Part shown: one piece after another, positions 1-11,249 of the stretch | Position numbering within the stretch: the stretch's first letter is position 1 | Layout: every line of letters begins with the position of its first letter | From: Sipunculus nudus | Lineage: Eukaryota > Annelida > Sipuncula > Golfingiida > Sipunculidae | Direction: 5' to 3' | Assembly (NCBI GenBank): GCA_026874595.1 | Contig: CM049313.1 | Coordinates: forward strand, 36,010,159-36,074,158 | Length of the DNA stretch: 64,000 bases | Position numbers and translations under genes: made by a program | Notes under the pieces: generated by a model | The model's database searches: none | What the model was told of the DNA's origin: nothing | Seen by the model: only the letters and a program-made list of their open reading frames with translations

Positions 1-899
1 CTAGGGGCCCAGGAGTCTCGACGCTCAGCTGTATTTGTCTATAAGGATATTTCTTAAGAAATTTTTACGGTCCTGTGACCTTCATCTTTGACCTCTGGAT
101 CCTGAAAATCAAATTGTTTCTTACTTAAGTTGTAGGTCATTAGTAGATCAAGTTTGAAGCCAATTTGTTTAGCCAAAGCAGATGTATCATCCATAAACTA
201 ATTTTTGAATGGATGGGCCATGTGACCTTGACCTTTGACCCTATGACCCCGAATCAAAAAGAATCTTCCCCTATTGGTCGGTGAGTAATATCTTGAAGAT
301 GGCTGGTTTGTGATGAAAAGTTTGGCTTGAAATGCATTACATATTCCTTTTAAAGAAATGGGTCGTGTGACCTTGACCTTTGACCTTTAGACACCAAAAT
401 CGACAGGGTTCTTTCTTTAGTTGTGATCCACATATAAGTTAAGTTTGAAACCAATTTGTCAAAGACAACTTGAGATATCACCTGGACACGAATTTGTGAA
501 CAGATGGTCCCTGTGACCTAGATATTTGACCTTTTGACCCCAAATTCAATTATGCTCTGCCCATACTGGCAAGTCAGCTAAATGTGCAAGTTGGAAAGTA
601 TGGGATGAAAAGCTTGGCTTAAAATGCAGCCATAGTCTTTTTAAATAAGTGAGTCATGTGACCTTGACCTTTGACCTCATGACCCAAAAATCATACAGGG
701 TCTTTCTTTAGTGGAAGGCCATTTGTAAGTCGTGTTTGAAATTCATTTGTCAATCCAACCTGGATTTTTCATCTGGAAACTAATTTGTGGATATAAACGG
801 ATGGACAGACAGACACACAGAAGAACAGATAGACGGACAGGGTGATTACTTTAGGGCATCCACTTGTGATCAATAAAGGCACCAGGTTTGGGACACTAG
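1..899. mobile_element. Dispersed element of ~146-bp monomers with TGACC motifs, probably a non-autonomous DNA transposon
   Basis: The sequence is built from a recurring module: 'gtgacc' falls at 75, 222, 367, 513 and 658, a spacing of 145-147 bp, and each time it is followed by a related block ('..gaccccaaaatcaa..', '..aagtttgaa.ccaatttgtc..'). Two monomer versions appear to alternate. The left edge (1-11, ctaggggccca) and the right edge (889-899, tgggacactag) are imperfect inverted repeats, and a GACA/GACG-rich stretch lies at 800-840. No transposase frame is visible. I remember similar elements as common in mollusc genomes. The class is not assigned: the left flank is outside the window, so no target-site duplication can be checked. 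It could instead be a satellite-derived repeat. Confidence 0.55.
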
Positions 900-951
900 A
901 TGAAGTCACAGCTTAGAAACTGACATGATTGTTGTCATTCTATATTAAAAA

Positions 952-1185
952 CTAGGGACCCACAGGTCTCAACGCTCAGCTGCATTTGTCTATAGGTATA
1001 TATGTTTATGTGTTTTTCCAAAATATTGGTCCTGTGATCAGTTTGAAGCCTACCTGTCTACCCAAACTGGAGTTATCATCCATAAACTAATTTGTGAATG
1101 GATGGGCCCTGTGACCTTAACCTTTGACCTTATGACCTCAAAATCAAAAGGAAACTTCCCCTTTTGGCAGGTGCAAGGATCATAA
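952..1185. mobile_element. Second, internally deleted copy of the 1-899 element
   Basis: The copy starts with ctagggaccca and continues with 'gtctcaacgctcagctg', matching the start of the element at position 1. It has 'gtgatc' at 1034 and 'gtgacc' at 1111, only 77 bp apart, so roughly half a monomer is missing. Similarity to the first copy (the 'cttccccttttggcaggtg' part) fades near 1185, and the 3' part with the right terminal repeat is absent. Both copies lie in the same orientation, separated by about 50 bp of unrelated sequence, so this is either two insertions or a damaged local duplication. Confidence 0.5.
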
Positions 1186-1362
1186 TTGATAAGCGGGTTG
1201 GGTCAATTTTACTAAAATATTGCTTGCCGACAGGTACATATGTGTGAATGAGGCATATTGTTTTATTTTCCAGGTGCATTGTAATTTTTTGTTCACAAAC
1301 CTTGAACCCTTAGAAGGGTCTGACGTTCAGTGGTCAGTATATCATGTTATCGCTGCACAAGC

Positions 1363-1366
<4 letters not shown>

Positions 1367-1436
<70 letters not shown>
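1367..1436. repeat. (TA)n microsatellite, ~35 copies
   Basis: An uninterrupted TA run of about 70 bp. An open frame of alternating Tyr and Ile that crosses it is only a translation of the repeat. The run is fully self-complementary and can form a cruciform. Confidence 0.97.
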
Positions 1437-1437
<1 letters not shown>

Positions 1438-1544
1438 CATCGGGCGGCCGGCAAGGCAGTAGGGAAAAAGACAAATCGCTATGGCTTAGCATGCCGGAAA
1501 GACAGTTGGGCTAAAATTATTTTTGTTCTTGTTCATATTCATAT

Positions 1545-1573
1545 TCATATTAATAATATTATTATTTTTTATT

Positions 1574-1604
<31 letters not shown>

Positions 1605-1645
1605 TTATTAAATATTATAATTTTATTATTTTATTATTATTAATA
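1545..1645. repeat. (ATT)n microsatellite, interrupted
   Basis: ATT triplets with short interruptions run over about 100 bp inside a longer AT-rich stretch. Confidence 0.9.
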
Positions 1646-1712
1646 CGTATGTATCCCATGTCGTTTAGCCGAAACGAATTGACAATTTAACGTTTTTCGT
1701 TTTTTTCAGGAA

Positions 1713-1727
1713 CCCCCCCCCCCCCCC
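1713..1727. repeat. poly(C) tract
   Basis: Fifteen consecutive C residues followed by ggg. Such tracts are length-unstable and prone to sequencing error. Confidence 0.9.
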
Positions 1728-4504
1728 GGGCACTTTTGCACCTGACCGAATTGTCAGTTGGCATTGTTTAAAAAGACATACGTTTTATATATATTGCGGA
1801 ATATTAATTTACCAACAAGAATAGTTGTTTTTGAACGAGGCAAGCAGCAGGGGGCTATTACATCCTTTTTATTTTTTAACAGCCGTGCAGGGTATAAATT
1901 TTATCATTATCTAAATGCTATGTATGACTGACACCATCTCAGCAAGTCTTTACTATATGCAGCCCTTTTTAAACTACCCCAAGATCCACAAGAGCTACCC
2001 ACAATGCAGCGGGTGAGACTGTAAGGCAGTTCCTAATTGTTATTACGTTCTAAACGGACTAGCGCCTTTCGTTTTTTCTCTTAATGTGGATTCTGAGCCA
2101 GTGCGTTTCAGGTGCAACCTCACTTCTACAAAGCCAGCTTGCATTGGCTTCCTGAGCCTAAAAGGGCGACCGGCTATCTAATCTCCTATCATTACTTTCC
2201 AATTCGTTGAAATGAAAAAAAGCGGGTCTTTGAAACACTCGAGCTTAATGGTTGAGATGCACGCACCGGCAGTAGAACAAAGGGGGTATTATTATTAGGA
2301 CTGAAGATGGCGAGTTCTCCCGCATCAACATTATCATCGTGTGCTAGAGTTTACAATCAGACACCGGCCAGGTGAAACGAGTATCTATTAAACTGGTGGC
2401 ACCATTGATTTTTGCTGTTCGATACCTTGTAAACAGGTCCTAGATTACGTAATCCTTTCTTCACAAGTTTTCTGCGTTGATTAGATGTCCCAAGCTCCCG
2501 AGATTTTTTTCTTACCCTGCCTTTGAATGGCCGAGGAAACGGGCGTTAAGAATGTTTGCTCACAGATTAATCTAAGGTGATACGGATTCTTAAGAACCAC
2601 AAGAGACCGTCGTGAAAGGAAAACCGCCGCTTTGACGTTGTGTCATCAATAAAAAATGTCATTCGATGGTCGGAAAAAAGTGTGCACGTGACAATCCACT
2701 ACTGATTCGTTGCTGTCTCGTAGCCGGATTGGTATTATGAGCAACGTTGCAGTTCTGAACTTTGCTGAATGTATATATATAGTGTTATAAAAGTTTTTCT
2801 TTGGAGGCTTATATTTTAGGAGAGATCATGCATGCCATTCATATAAAATAAAAATGAGTGTCAGGTAAACGTATAAACTCCACAATTATTTTAACATTTT
2901 AGTGCGATTTACAATAAAATATACAAGTTAATGTTTACCTGCTTTTGGTTATATAATATAATTTTTTTTTCTGGTTTTATTCAAGTTATTGAATAACCTA
3001 AGGTTTATATAATATATTAATATAAATATATATATATATATAATATCATATATAATATATTAAAGATATTAAGATATAATAAATGAATAAACGTCTTAAC
3101 TTCAATTGGCAAGTTAAATTCTCCCGTTCCTTGAATTTTACAGGCAAATCCTTGTACGTGTGTGTATATGTCTTTGAAGGATATACATATATACTCAGTA
3201 TGGAACTGTCATTGTTCATTTTGTCATTCCGTACATTACAAAACTTTATCTAGATTTGACATATGTCGTTGTTTAGATATAATGCATATTACATGTTTTG
3301 GGGTATTAAAAAGAGACTAAACCGCATACCTTACGGCGACCTATATTTACACGTGCACACGTGACCTGTTTCGTGCCTCATTTTCACAGTTAACTGTCGT
3401 CTGCTCAAGAACACTCATTAAAAATCGCGCTCGGTACTAACAAGTTACATTTTTTGTCGCAAGGTTCATCGGCTTCCAGGGTAAAACAGGTAATTTACAT
3501 GGAACCCGTGAAATTTTATTGGTGACAAGAAACTCGACAGGGGAGACAGGTAAACAGGTTAAAAAAAGTTCCTTTTTTTTCTCAGCGCGCCCTACCCTAA
3601 CCTTTAGAGGGTTTGTTAGTTTCCCCGATGACTTGCTACCGTCACCCCTCCAGCAAAAACAGCAGTTCTTGCTTTGTTTGTGTTTGACCCCAGGGTCAGG
3701 CATGTCGGGGAACGAATGACGATATTAGTGACGGTATCACACGTTGCCATGAACCCTGCGTCCTCGCTGCGTCGTAGGAGCAAGTAGGCTACTCAAGCTG
3801 TGCGCGATCTTTCTGTCATCCTTTCATAAGAGTTTGCAAAGCTCGGGGACAAGACAGTGACGTTCATAGAAGCATTTCGCGACCCAATGCAAATTCTGGT
3901 CTTCTTATTTCTTGACCTCTGACCCCAGAGCGTCTAAGGTCCCATAACCTATGCTTTATGCCTGCAGTAATTAATGCCCGCCCTCCTCCGACCCATTTTC
4001 CCCTTGCTTTACGCTGTATTGTTCAACAGTCGTGAAGCCACGGACCGTTGCGCGTTCGGTTCGCCCGGGGACAAAAGCCCCTTCACATCGGTAACAGCAA
4101 TATCTGTGAAAGGTCTGTACGTATGCCCCAGAGTGGTCGCGCTGGTGATGCTACGCCTCAACGTTATTGTTGGCTTCTAGACGCAATAGATCTTCCCCAA
4201 GAATAGATTTGTCTGAAGCAAAACCAACCATGAAATGTACCAATGTGTACGGCGACTCGATGTATATCGTCAGACAAATGTACATTATAGTAACATCACT
4301 ATTACCCCTGTGGAGCTGGCTCCCTCGACGTGGGCTTCCATAGGGCGAGCTGTCACATAAATTATGAATATGGCTTCCCAATTGACATATTTCAAAATTT
4401 GAATCAATTTGGTTTTATATACATGAAATTTCAATATTCTAACTGCTTATCCATGTAAAAGATACGACATTACTTACAGCCGTCGCAGGCGTCCACTACT
4501 ACAA

Positions 4505-4530
4505 GGGGGGAGGATAGGGGGGGGGGGGGG
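4505..4530. repeat. G-rich tract
   Basis: Six G residues, a short interruption (aggata), then fourteen G residues. It could form a G-quadruplex on the plus strand; the exact length may not be reliable. Confidence 0.85.
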
Positions 4531-4818
4531 TTAAAAATTTCACATTGAGGATGAGTTTTTAAACATGTACTGATTATTAATGTACAAGTAATAAAGTGCA
4601 ACGCCAGCAGTGAGCAAACTTATTTAGAAATTTTTGTTTGAGTTGAGCGAGAAAAGTGCTCATGTAGATATATTTGAACTTTACATGAACTAACTCTATC
4701 ATAGTTTTATAAAAAAATAGTGTATTTTTGTTTTATTTTTATAATTTAAACATGAGACTATTTCGTCCAGTTCCGTTCGAAACTCTGCCAAAAGAATATA
4801 AAGACACTTGCGTAATGT

Positions 4819-4858
4819 CACGATATATCGTGTGACGTCACTGCTTCATATGACGTCA
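4819..4858. promoter_or_regulatory. Palindrome plus two perfect CRE sites
   Basis: A perfect 14-bp palindrome (cacgatatatcgtg, 4819-4832) abuts a full TGACGTCA motif (4833-4840). A second TGACGTCA lies at 4851-4858, 18 bp away start to start. TGACGTCA is the consensus for CREB/ATF bZIP dimers. No recognisable TATA box or gene start follows, so whether this is a promoter, a distal element or chance is open. Confidence 0.3.
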
Positions 4859-7099
4859 CTCTGTTGTGTCATATATCTGAGCTGATCTCAGAAGTCCCTA
4901 CTTCAGCTTCCATACACGGTTCCTTTTTTTGGTCATTAAATATTTCGTTAGTCGGAAGGGTGTCATTTAACCTAGCTTAAAGTGCGATATTCTATAAATC
5001 TTCAATGGGTTGATATATCAGTCGTGTAGCTGATCTATATGACCCAAGATCCCGACCACTTGGCCTAGAATTAAGAACCATTCCTTATGGTGGCTGGGAC
5101 GGTAGCTATCAAACTCGCCGGTCTCCCCGCCAGCCAAGTTACCCCTTCAAAAACAGCCTAACGAGTCGTTAACAGGCGCGACAAAAGCCCCCGTAAATCT
5201 AGGCATACCTATCTGTTTGCCTCAAGTGCATATCTTCTGCGACCAGGGACTGTGTGTGTTATGTATATGGGGGGCACCGCCGAGTTCAAGCCCTCTGTTA
5301 ACACGGACGGGAGGCCTTTGTAGACGGATTGACCAGTGAGGCCTTTTGAACCGTTAATACGGGACTTGACAGTTATGGTCGGTCAGAACAGACAGTCCTG
5401 TGACTGTCTCCTTAAATCCTGGCCTGCTTGCACCATGACCAAGTTGCCAGAGCAGCCTCAACAGCCAGACACTTTCTTCTTTGTATGACATGACCAGTAA
5501 ACTCGTGATAAAATGCCCCTTCACTGTGGTCTGTCCGTTCCTTTGATAGCCTAGGCCTTTATATAACCTGGCCTATTTTTCCTTTTATGCCTGTACTATT
5601 ACACCGACAGCAATTTTTCTTTATTGAGTGTCTCAGCGTTTATGGGATAATCGGGCCCATAGAGCTGCTTTCATGCCAAACTACCCGCTTTTTCGGGTCG
5701 CCCATACATGACCGTTGCACGATACCGTCCCTGTTTCTCTCTTAGCCCTGGGTCTCACAAGGCAGTTTTACACCTTGTTGAGAACCCAAGGTGCTTTCGT
5801 GCCCGCCTGATGTCACGTTTGAGGAGTCCGCTGTTACCGCAAAGTCAGCAGGGCTTACATTGTAGGATGATCGTTGGTCACATTAAGATTTACCCCTCAC
5901 GGCTTTTCACGCAGTCCTGTCTAAAAACCCGGACTCTTTGGCCCCGGAACCAGAATTCAAACACATTTATAAATATTTCTACTTTTTAAAAATAATAGCT
6001 AAGTGACCGAAATCTCAAAGTACTTAATGAATTAAGTAACTAATATAATTAGCAAGTTAAAAAATCATGCAGAAAGTTAACATTATTTAGTATTAATAAT
6101 GTAACAAAATACTAAAAAAAACTTAATTTTACGTGGGTATATGGTTTTTAGAAAAGTCCTTTTAAGGACACAAGGGAACCGGTAGAAATGAGTTTACTTA
6201 ATATCAGAACCATTGTCACAATATCTCTAGTGTATGAAAAAACAATCAAACGGATTTTGAGAAAAATAATGATGAAAACTTCGATAAATGATTTTTTTTT
6301 CTGTACGGTAATTAGTTCTTGTAGCCTTTTTTTCGATCAACTATACAAATATCTTAATAATTTAATCGTGTGTATTGTTGGGATCTATAGACCTGTAAGT
6401 CTGCATTAAGCTTTTTTTCTTATTTTCCCGCCATGCCGCAGTGATGGGAATTAATTAGATATAATGTACCTGACGAACATGACTACAGATTCGTTCCGTG
6501 GCAAAGACAATGTTATAATGGAGAAATTATGAGTCTTTAATACTCCCGTTAAAAAGCAGTGCGTTTTGAAAATTAGAACCATACTGTCTAGCCTACGTGG
6601 AAAGAAAACGATTTGTTCAATGTGTTGCCAAATGAAATCTATACGTTTCCTGGTGTATGAAATTAATAAATTTGAGCGCTTACCACTGATCGAACTAATG
6701 TACGATGAAAGTGACTTTAATTCAGAATAATCTTATCAGTTGGCGATAACGGATTTATGATGCATGCATGCGGTGTATATTAACATAATATATATATACT
6801 TATTTCGCTGGCATTTAAAATAAAAAATATTTATGAAAAATGATGAATTTAATAATAATAATTATGTATGTTACCATTATATACTTCAGCTTAATGGAAA
6901 GATATTCCATGGATTTGCCTGATTTAAGAATCATTACGATTATCATCATATTTAGCAGGTTATATTTAAATAATATCAAGTTAAAAAGGATAATCATACT
7001 TATGTATGATAATGTATTTTGTCTTTTATTATAATCATACTATCCTGGTTAGGCCTGCATGTGCTTATACGATTTTAAACATTTGAGTTGATATAATAA
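4859..7099. other. Unique DNA, no gene recognised
   Basis: The part from 4900 to 5950 is moderately GC-containing and complex, with a 93-codon open frame (5708-5989) that matches nothing I know. From 5960 onward it is very AT-rich, with only Ile/Leu/Lys-rich spurious frames. Confidence 0.45.
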
Positions 7100-7249
7100 A
7101 TTAAGACCACCGTCCGGACCTCGATGAAGTGGTCGCACTTAATCTAGGTCTTATTTGTAGAGCAAAAAATCGGGACCCTAAAAAAGTGGCCGATATATTG
7201 AGGAGTCGCTAAACTGAGGTGGTCTGTAGTCTCGGTGTTACTGTATATA
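7100..7249. mobile_element. MITE-like remnant with 'gaggtggtcgct' modules
   Basis: Repeated short modules of the type 'aagtggtcgc', 'agtggccgat', 'gaggagtcgct' and 'aactgaggtggtc' end in 'ctcggtgttactgta'. From memory, this style of ending (reverse complement tacagtaacaccgag) is common in small DNA-transposon derivatives of aquatic invertebrates. Only one edge is convincing; the left edge is vague and no coding capacity remains. Confidence 0.35.
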
Positions 7250-10200
7250 TTTTAGGTTTGAAATAATGGTGATAGTGTCATATAGGGTTGATGATGGTGA
7301 CAATGATAGAAAGATATATATAGGGTAGGTCTGAAGGTGGTGGTTATCATGCAGGTAATATTTTTATACTGGAGTTATAGTGGTGATGATTGTGATCTGG
7401 ATATTGCTAAACCATTTTATCATCACTTTACTCGGACCAATATTGATAGGGCAGACCTAAGTGAAGTTGGGGTGGTCTTATATGTTCTAACACACCTGTG
7501 TCACTTTCAAGGTGCACGCTCCAGAAAGATTTATCAAGATCAATAACTGTTCCTTCAAACAAGCAGGACTTCATGAAAAAGAGGTAACTTCAGACCATGA
7601 TACCAGCTACTTCCTTTGCACCTTGCCTTCGCCTGTCATACTCTGACATACAATTCTGACAGAAAAACACCTGACTTGGCCTCTTGTTTCATGGTGAGTG
7701 ACAACAAAGACATGCCTGCAGCTACGGCAGCACTGAATTCAACGCATCTTGTGCGCAAACACCAAGAGTTTTCGATTCGGAAATGTTGGCCTGACAGGGT
7801 ACAGGCCGTCAACCTCGGTTGTTACAACACAATCCCTGTTCAGGTTAACCTGCTTTGTGCCGGAGCATGAGTGTTAACAATCACAGGGCTTTATGCACCG
7901 TAAAAAAAACCTGACATCTGACCTCTGCTCTTGTCAAAATAAGCCAGAGGTCGAAGGGCATGCCTTGCGCATGACATATATGCGCTTTCGTTGCTTTCTG
8001 GCCGTGACCTCTCGTGTTGCCGTATTTTGTATGTGCTCTCTACGTTAGCTATCAGTGATATTTGCTGGCGGAAGTACATTGAACTCTGTACTCTTGGCTT
8101 AAGTAACGTAACATTTACAGACAAATAAACTCATGTGCATTGATTGAATAACCTGTGTTTTAGTGAGTCTGACAAAGAACGACATGCATGAAACGTCAAT
8201 TAAAATCTTACGAAAAATCTATTCTTTGATTAATAATAATTCATTGCTTGTTTAAAGTTAAAGTTTTATTTTTTCTTATATTTTGTATGACGGAGTTATG
8301 GCATGCATAATTAAGGAAATTCCAACTAAAACTATACATGTAGCGTTTGCACCTCCCAACAGAATGAATATATCATATTCTTAATGTATCATCTCCGATA
8401 TGAACATTTTCGAAAGCAGACGATGTAAATTTTAAAACACAGAACAAAATAAGTTTAATTGCAAATTGTATTATTTCTTTAGGTGCCCCCGTTAAGTTAA
8501 TATAACTGGGAGTCTGTAATATAGCTACATAAAATACTGCAAACACATCTTAAAGGTAAAAATCCAGCGGCATATATTTTTCAGTTCATACACGAAGAAT
8601 ACTTAATATCTTAGTTGAAAGAGCAAAAGAATTTATCCTTTAAAATCATAAAATTATTCATTTTATACAAATTATGTCATTAGTGCAGCTTCTACTTTGC
8701 TATTAATATTAATAATATATATAATAGGTACATGTGTGATTCAGTTTGATGGTATTTCAAACTAATAAAATAAATCATTATTTTTTTATAAAATAATTTT
8801 TTGCCCTTTTGGGTCCGAGGTAGCATAAAAATGATTCGCAAGTGAAACAAGTATAGCTTACATTTGAAGCTAAATTCAATATTTCAAAAATATTAATTTA
8901 AATATCTAGACTCTCTTTTGCGAAATAACACAATGAATTTCTAATATAAAGTGTATATCTGATAATTTTTTTTAACAACAATGTAATTCTTAAAATAGAT
9001 GAAATTACTTTTTTTTTTTTTTTTTTGCTATCTTTATGTTAATAAATAGGTTATATTTTATGGAACATAGAATCTCTCTTTGATTAAAAGTTAATTTTTT
9101 TCATTAATTATATTTGTAAATATTTGCTAAAATTTAATTCATGCCTTCAAAATAAGTCATATACAAAAATGCAGCCCTGCGAGAATAAAGGCTAGCACGA
9201 TGGTCCCAAAAATAAACGCAGCCTTTTAGCACATGTTAACAACAGCCCACACAAAATGTCTTCAGAAAGTCTTTTATCTGTGGTTGACCTTAGGTTCAGA
9301 GAAAACATACCCACGAAGACTTCTAATGCATACACACCTGGTAGGCCAACAACATTGCTGGGCAAAACATTTACAAACAAGCCCCCAAACAGAAGGGGGT
9401 TCAGATTTGGTGCTAAACACGTCTAGGTCATGGATCAAAGATTAGACAACGATACTTCAGTGCATATTTCCACTGGGGGACTGTTTTATTATCTTGCTCA
9501 GAGGCTGTGGGGTTCGTCTCGTCAAGTACCGGGGTCGCTTTCCCCCTCTGTTCAACACGATGGGTTCAGGGACAAGCCCGTAAATGAAGATCATGACTTC
9601 GGGCCCCTTGTGTGAAGTATAGTCAAGGTCCTTCCAGCAAGTCACCCACACCAATGAGCTTGTAGACGCTCACCTGGTGCGAACACCTGACTCTAAAATG
9701 AACTCAACTGCTGTCGTCTGCTGGCCTTATAGACCGGTAATAATTCAATTTGGTTCGCAGGATCAGACGGATTGTTCTTGAAGTAATCTGGCCTGGACGG
9801 TTGGGCAGACGGTATGAAATGTCTGTCACCAAATATGAGGCGGCACATAGCGCCGGAGATCCATTCAAGGGATGATCCCTTAAACACTTTAGTGTAATCT
9901 TTCAGAGTAAATTTGCGTTTCGCCCACTGAGGTTTTGATCAAAGGGGAAATAATATTAACTGTTGATTGCTTTTTTATCAAACTTATTGCTTGTACCCTG
10001 CTTCGATTAGGAACAGTAGGGAAGTGACCGCTTGTGTTAAATTTATACAAATATAATTATTGTTCTTGTGATGTGATTAAAACGGACAAAAACTTATTAA
10101 TGTACATCACTTGTTCATATTTTCCCCACTATATGACAAAAAAATTGGTACTACTTGAATGTAATTATACTTCTACTACTATAGCTGCTATATAAAACCA
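7250..10200. other. Unique DNA, no gene recognised
   Basis: No recognisable coding sequence. 7330-8120 and 9190-9900 are more complex and hold short overlapping frames on both strands (up to 84 codons) with no family resemblance. 8150-9170 is very AT-rich and includes a T18 tract near 9009-9026. Confidence 0.45.
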
Positions 10201-10220
10201 CTACTTCTGCTGCTTCTACT

Positions 10221-10222
10221 AT

Positions 10223-10287
<65 letters not shown>

Positions 10288-10320
10288 CATTATTATTTTT
10301 ATTTTTATTTTTATTATTAT
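10221..10320. repeat. (AAT)n followed by (ATT)n: self-complementary trinucleotide array
   Basis: About 40 bp of AAT repeats run directly into ATT repeats with the junction at 10264/10265. The arms are perfect reverse complements for at least 23 bp on each side (10242-10287), so the array is one large palindrome able to form a hairpin or cruciform. Confidence 0.9.
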
Positions 10321-10456
10321 TAATCATAATAATAATATTAAAAATACAATAATCATAATAATATTAATAACATTAATAATCAGAAGAATCAAAGTCCAAT
10401 ACAACAACAACTAACAACAAAATACTACTCTACTCCTATACTTTCTCTGCTGATGA

Positions 10457-10473
10457 CACTACTACTACTACTA

Positions 10474-10510
<37 letters not shown>

Positions 10511-10521
10511 CACTACCACTA
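10457..10521. repeat. (ACT)n microsatellite
   Basis: ACT/CTA triplets over about 65 bp with a few CAC interruptions. Confidence 0.9.
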
Positions 10522-11185
10522 GGATAATGACTAAGAATTGAAGAAGTAAAACTATACAGCAAATAATCGGTGTTGTTTTCAATTATATTTTGGATTTCGT
10601 GTTCTGTTTGAATATTTAATACTGGAAATTATCAGAAGTCGTTACTAGACATTAATATAATACATATTAAACATGCATGTATTATTATGTTTGTTTGCTG
10701 GCTTTGGACCTCTGAGGCAATGACCATAACACATGAACTTCATCACATTTAATGCCAGTTTAGTAATCATATAAGTAGAGGTCCTGCATGGTGATGACGT
10801 GTTGTAGTAACTGTAGTTTCAATGGGGATTTTTTTATGGTAGAGTCCCATTAATTTTAAGAAATATCAAAATCCCTATTTATTCATCGATATCTCTAATT
10901 AAACCAAAATATTACCCAGTTATGTAATTCCTTTCATTAAGATACCAATATATTTTACCCAAAAAAATCCTTAACGTACATGTCAAAGTAGAGCACCAAC
11001 CTTTGAACAACATGATATTCTTAAAGATGAAACGAAGAAAAAGTGGAGACGGTGACAAAAATGTAATAAAAATGTACACAATTTAAGGATCTACGGAGAA
11101 AAAGCGGAGCACATTCTGTGAGGTGTAATAATAGGATAGAGGACACAATCGTGGTCTGCATGAAAAGCTTCCATGCACTGGCCAC
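10522..11185. other. Unique AT-rich DNA, nothing recognised
   Basis: No reading frame, RNA gene or repeat family could be identified in this stretch. Confidence 0.5.
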
Positions 11186-11201
11186 GAAAAAAAAAAAAGA
11201 A

Positions 11202-11247
<46 letters not shown>
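11186..11247. repeat. Polypurine A-run and (GA)n microsatellite
   Basis: An A-run interrupted by one G (11187-11200) leads into about 21 GA repeats (11204-11246). Minus-strand Ser/Leu open frames over it are repeat translations. The homopurine strand can form triplex (H-) DNA. Confidence 0.93.

Positions 11248-11249
<2 letters not shown>

Larger units (their letters stand above)
1646..4818. other. Unique AT-rich DNA, no gene recognised
   Basis: Complex sequence with only short open frames, none of which resembles a known family. It contains a C15 tract (1713-1727), a short TA/AT patch (3027-3060) and a broken G tract (4505-4530). The part between 3420 and 4380 is less AT-rich and more complex than its surroundings, but it has no long reading frame. 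Small exons or regulatory DNA are possible. Confidence 0.5.
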
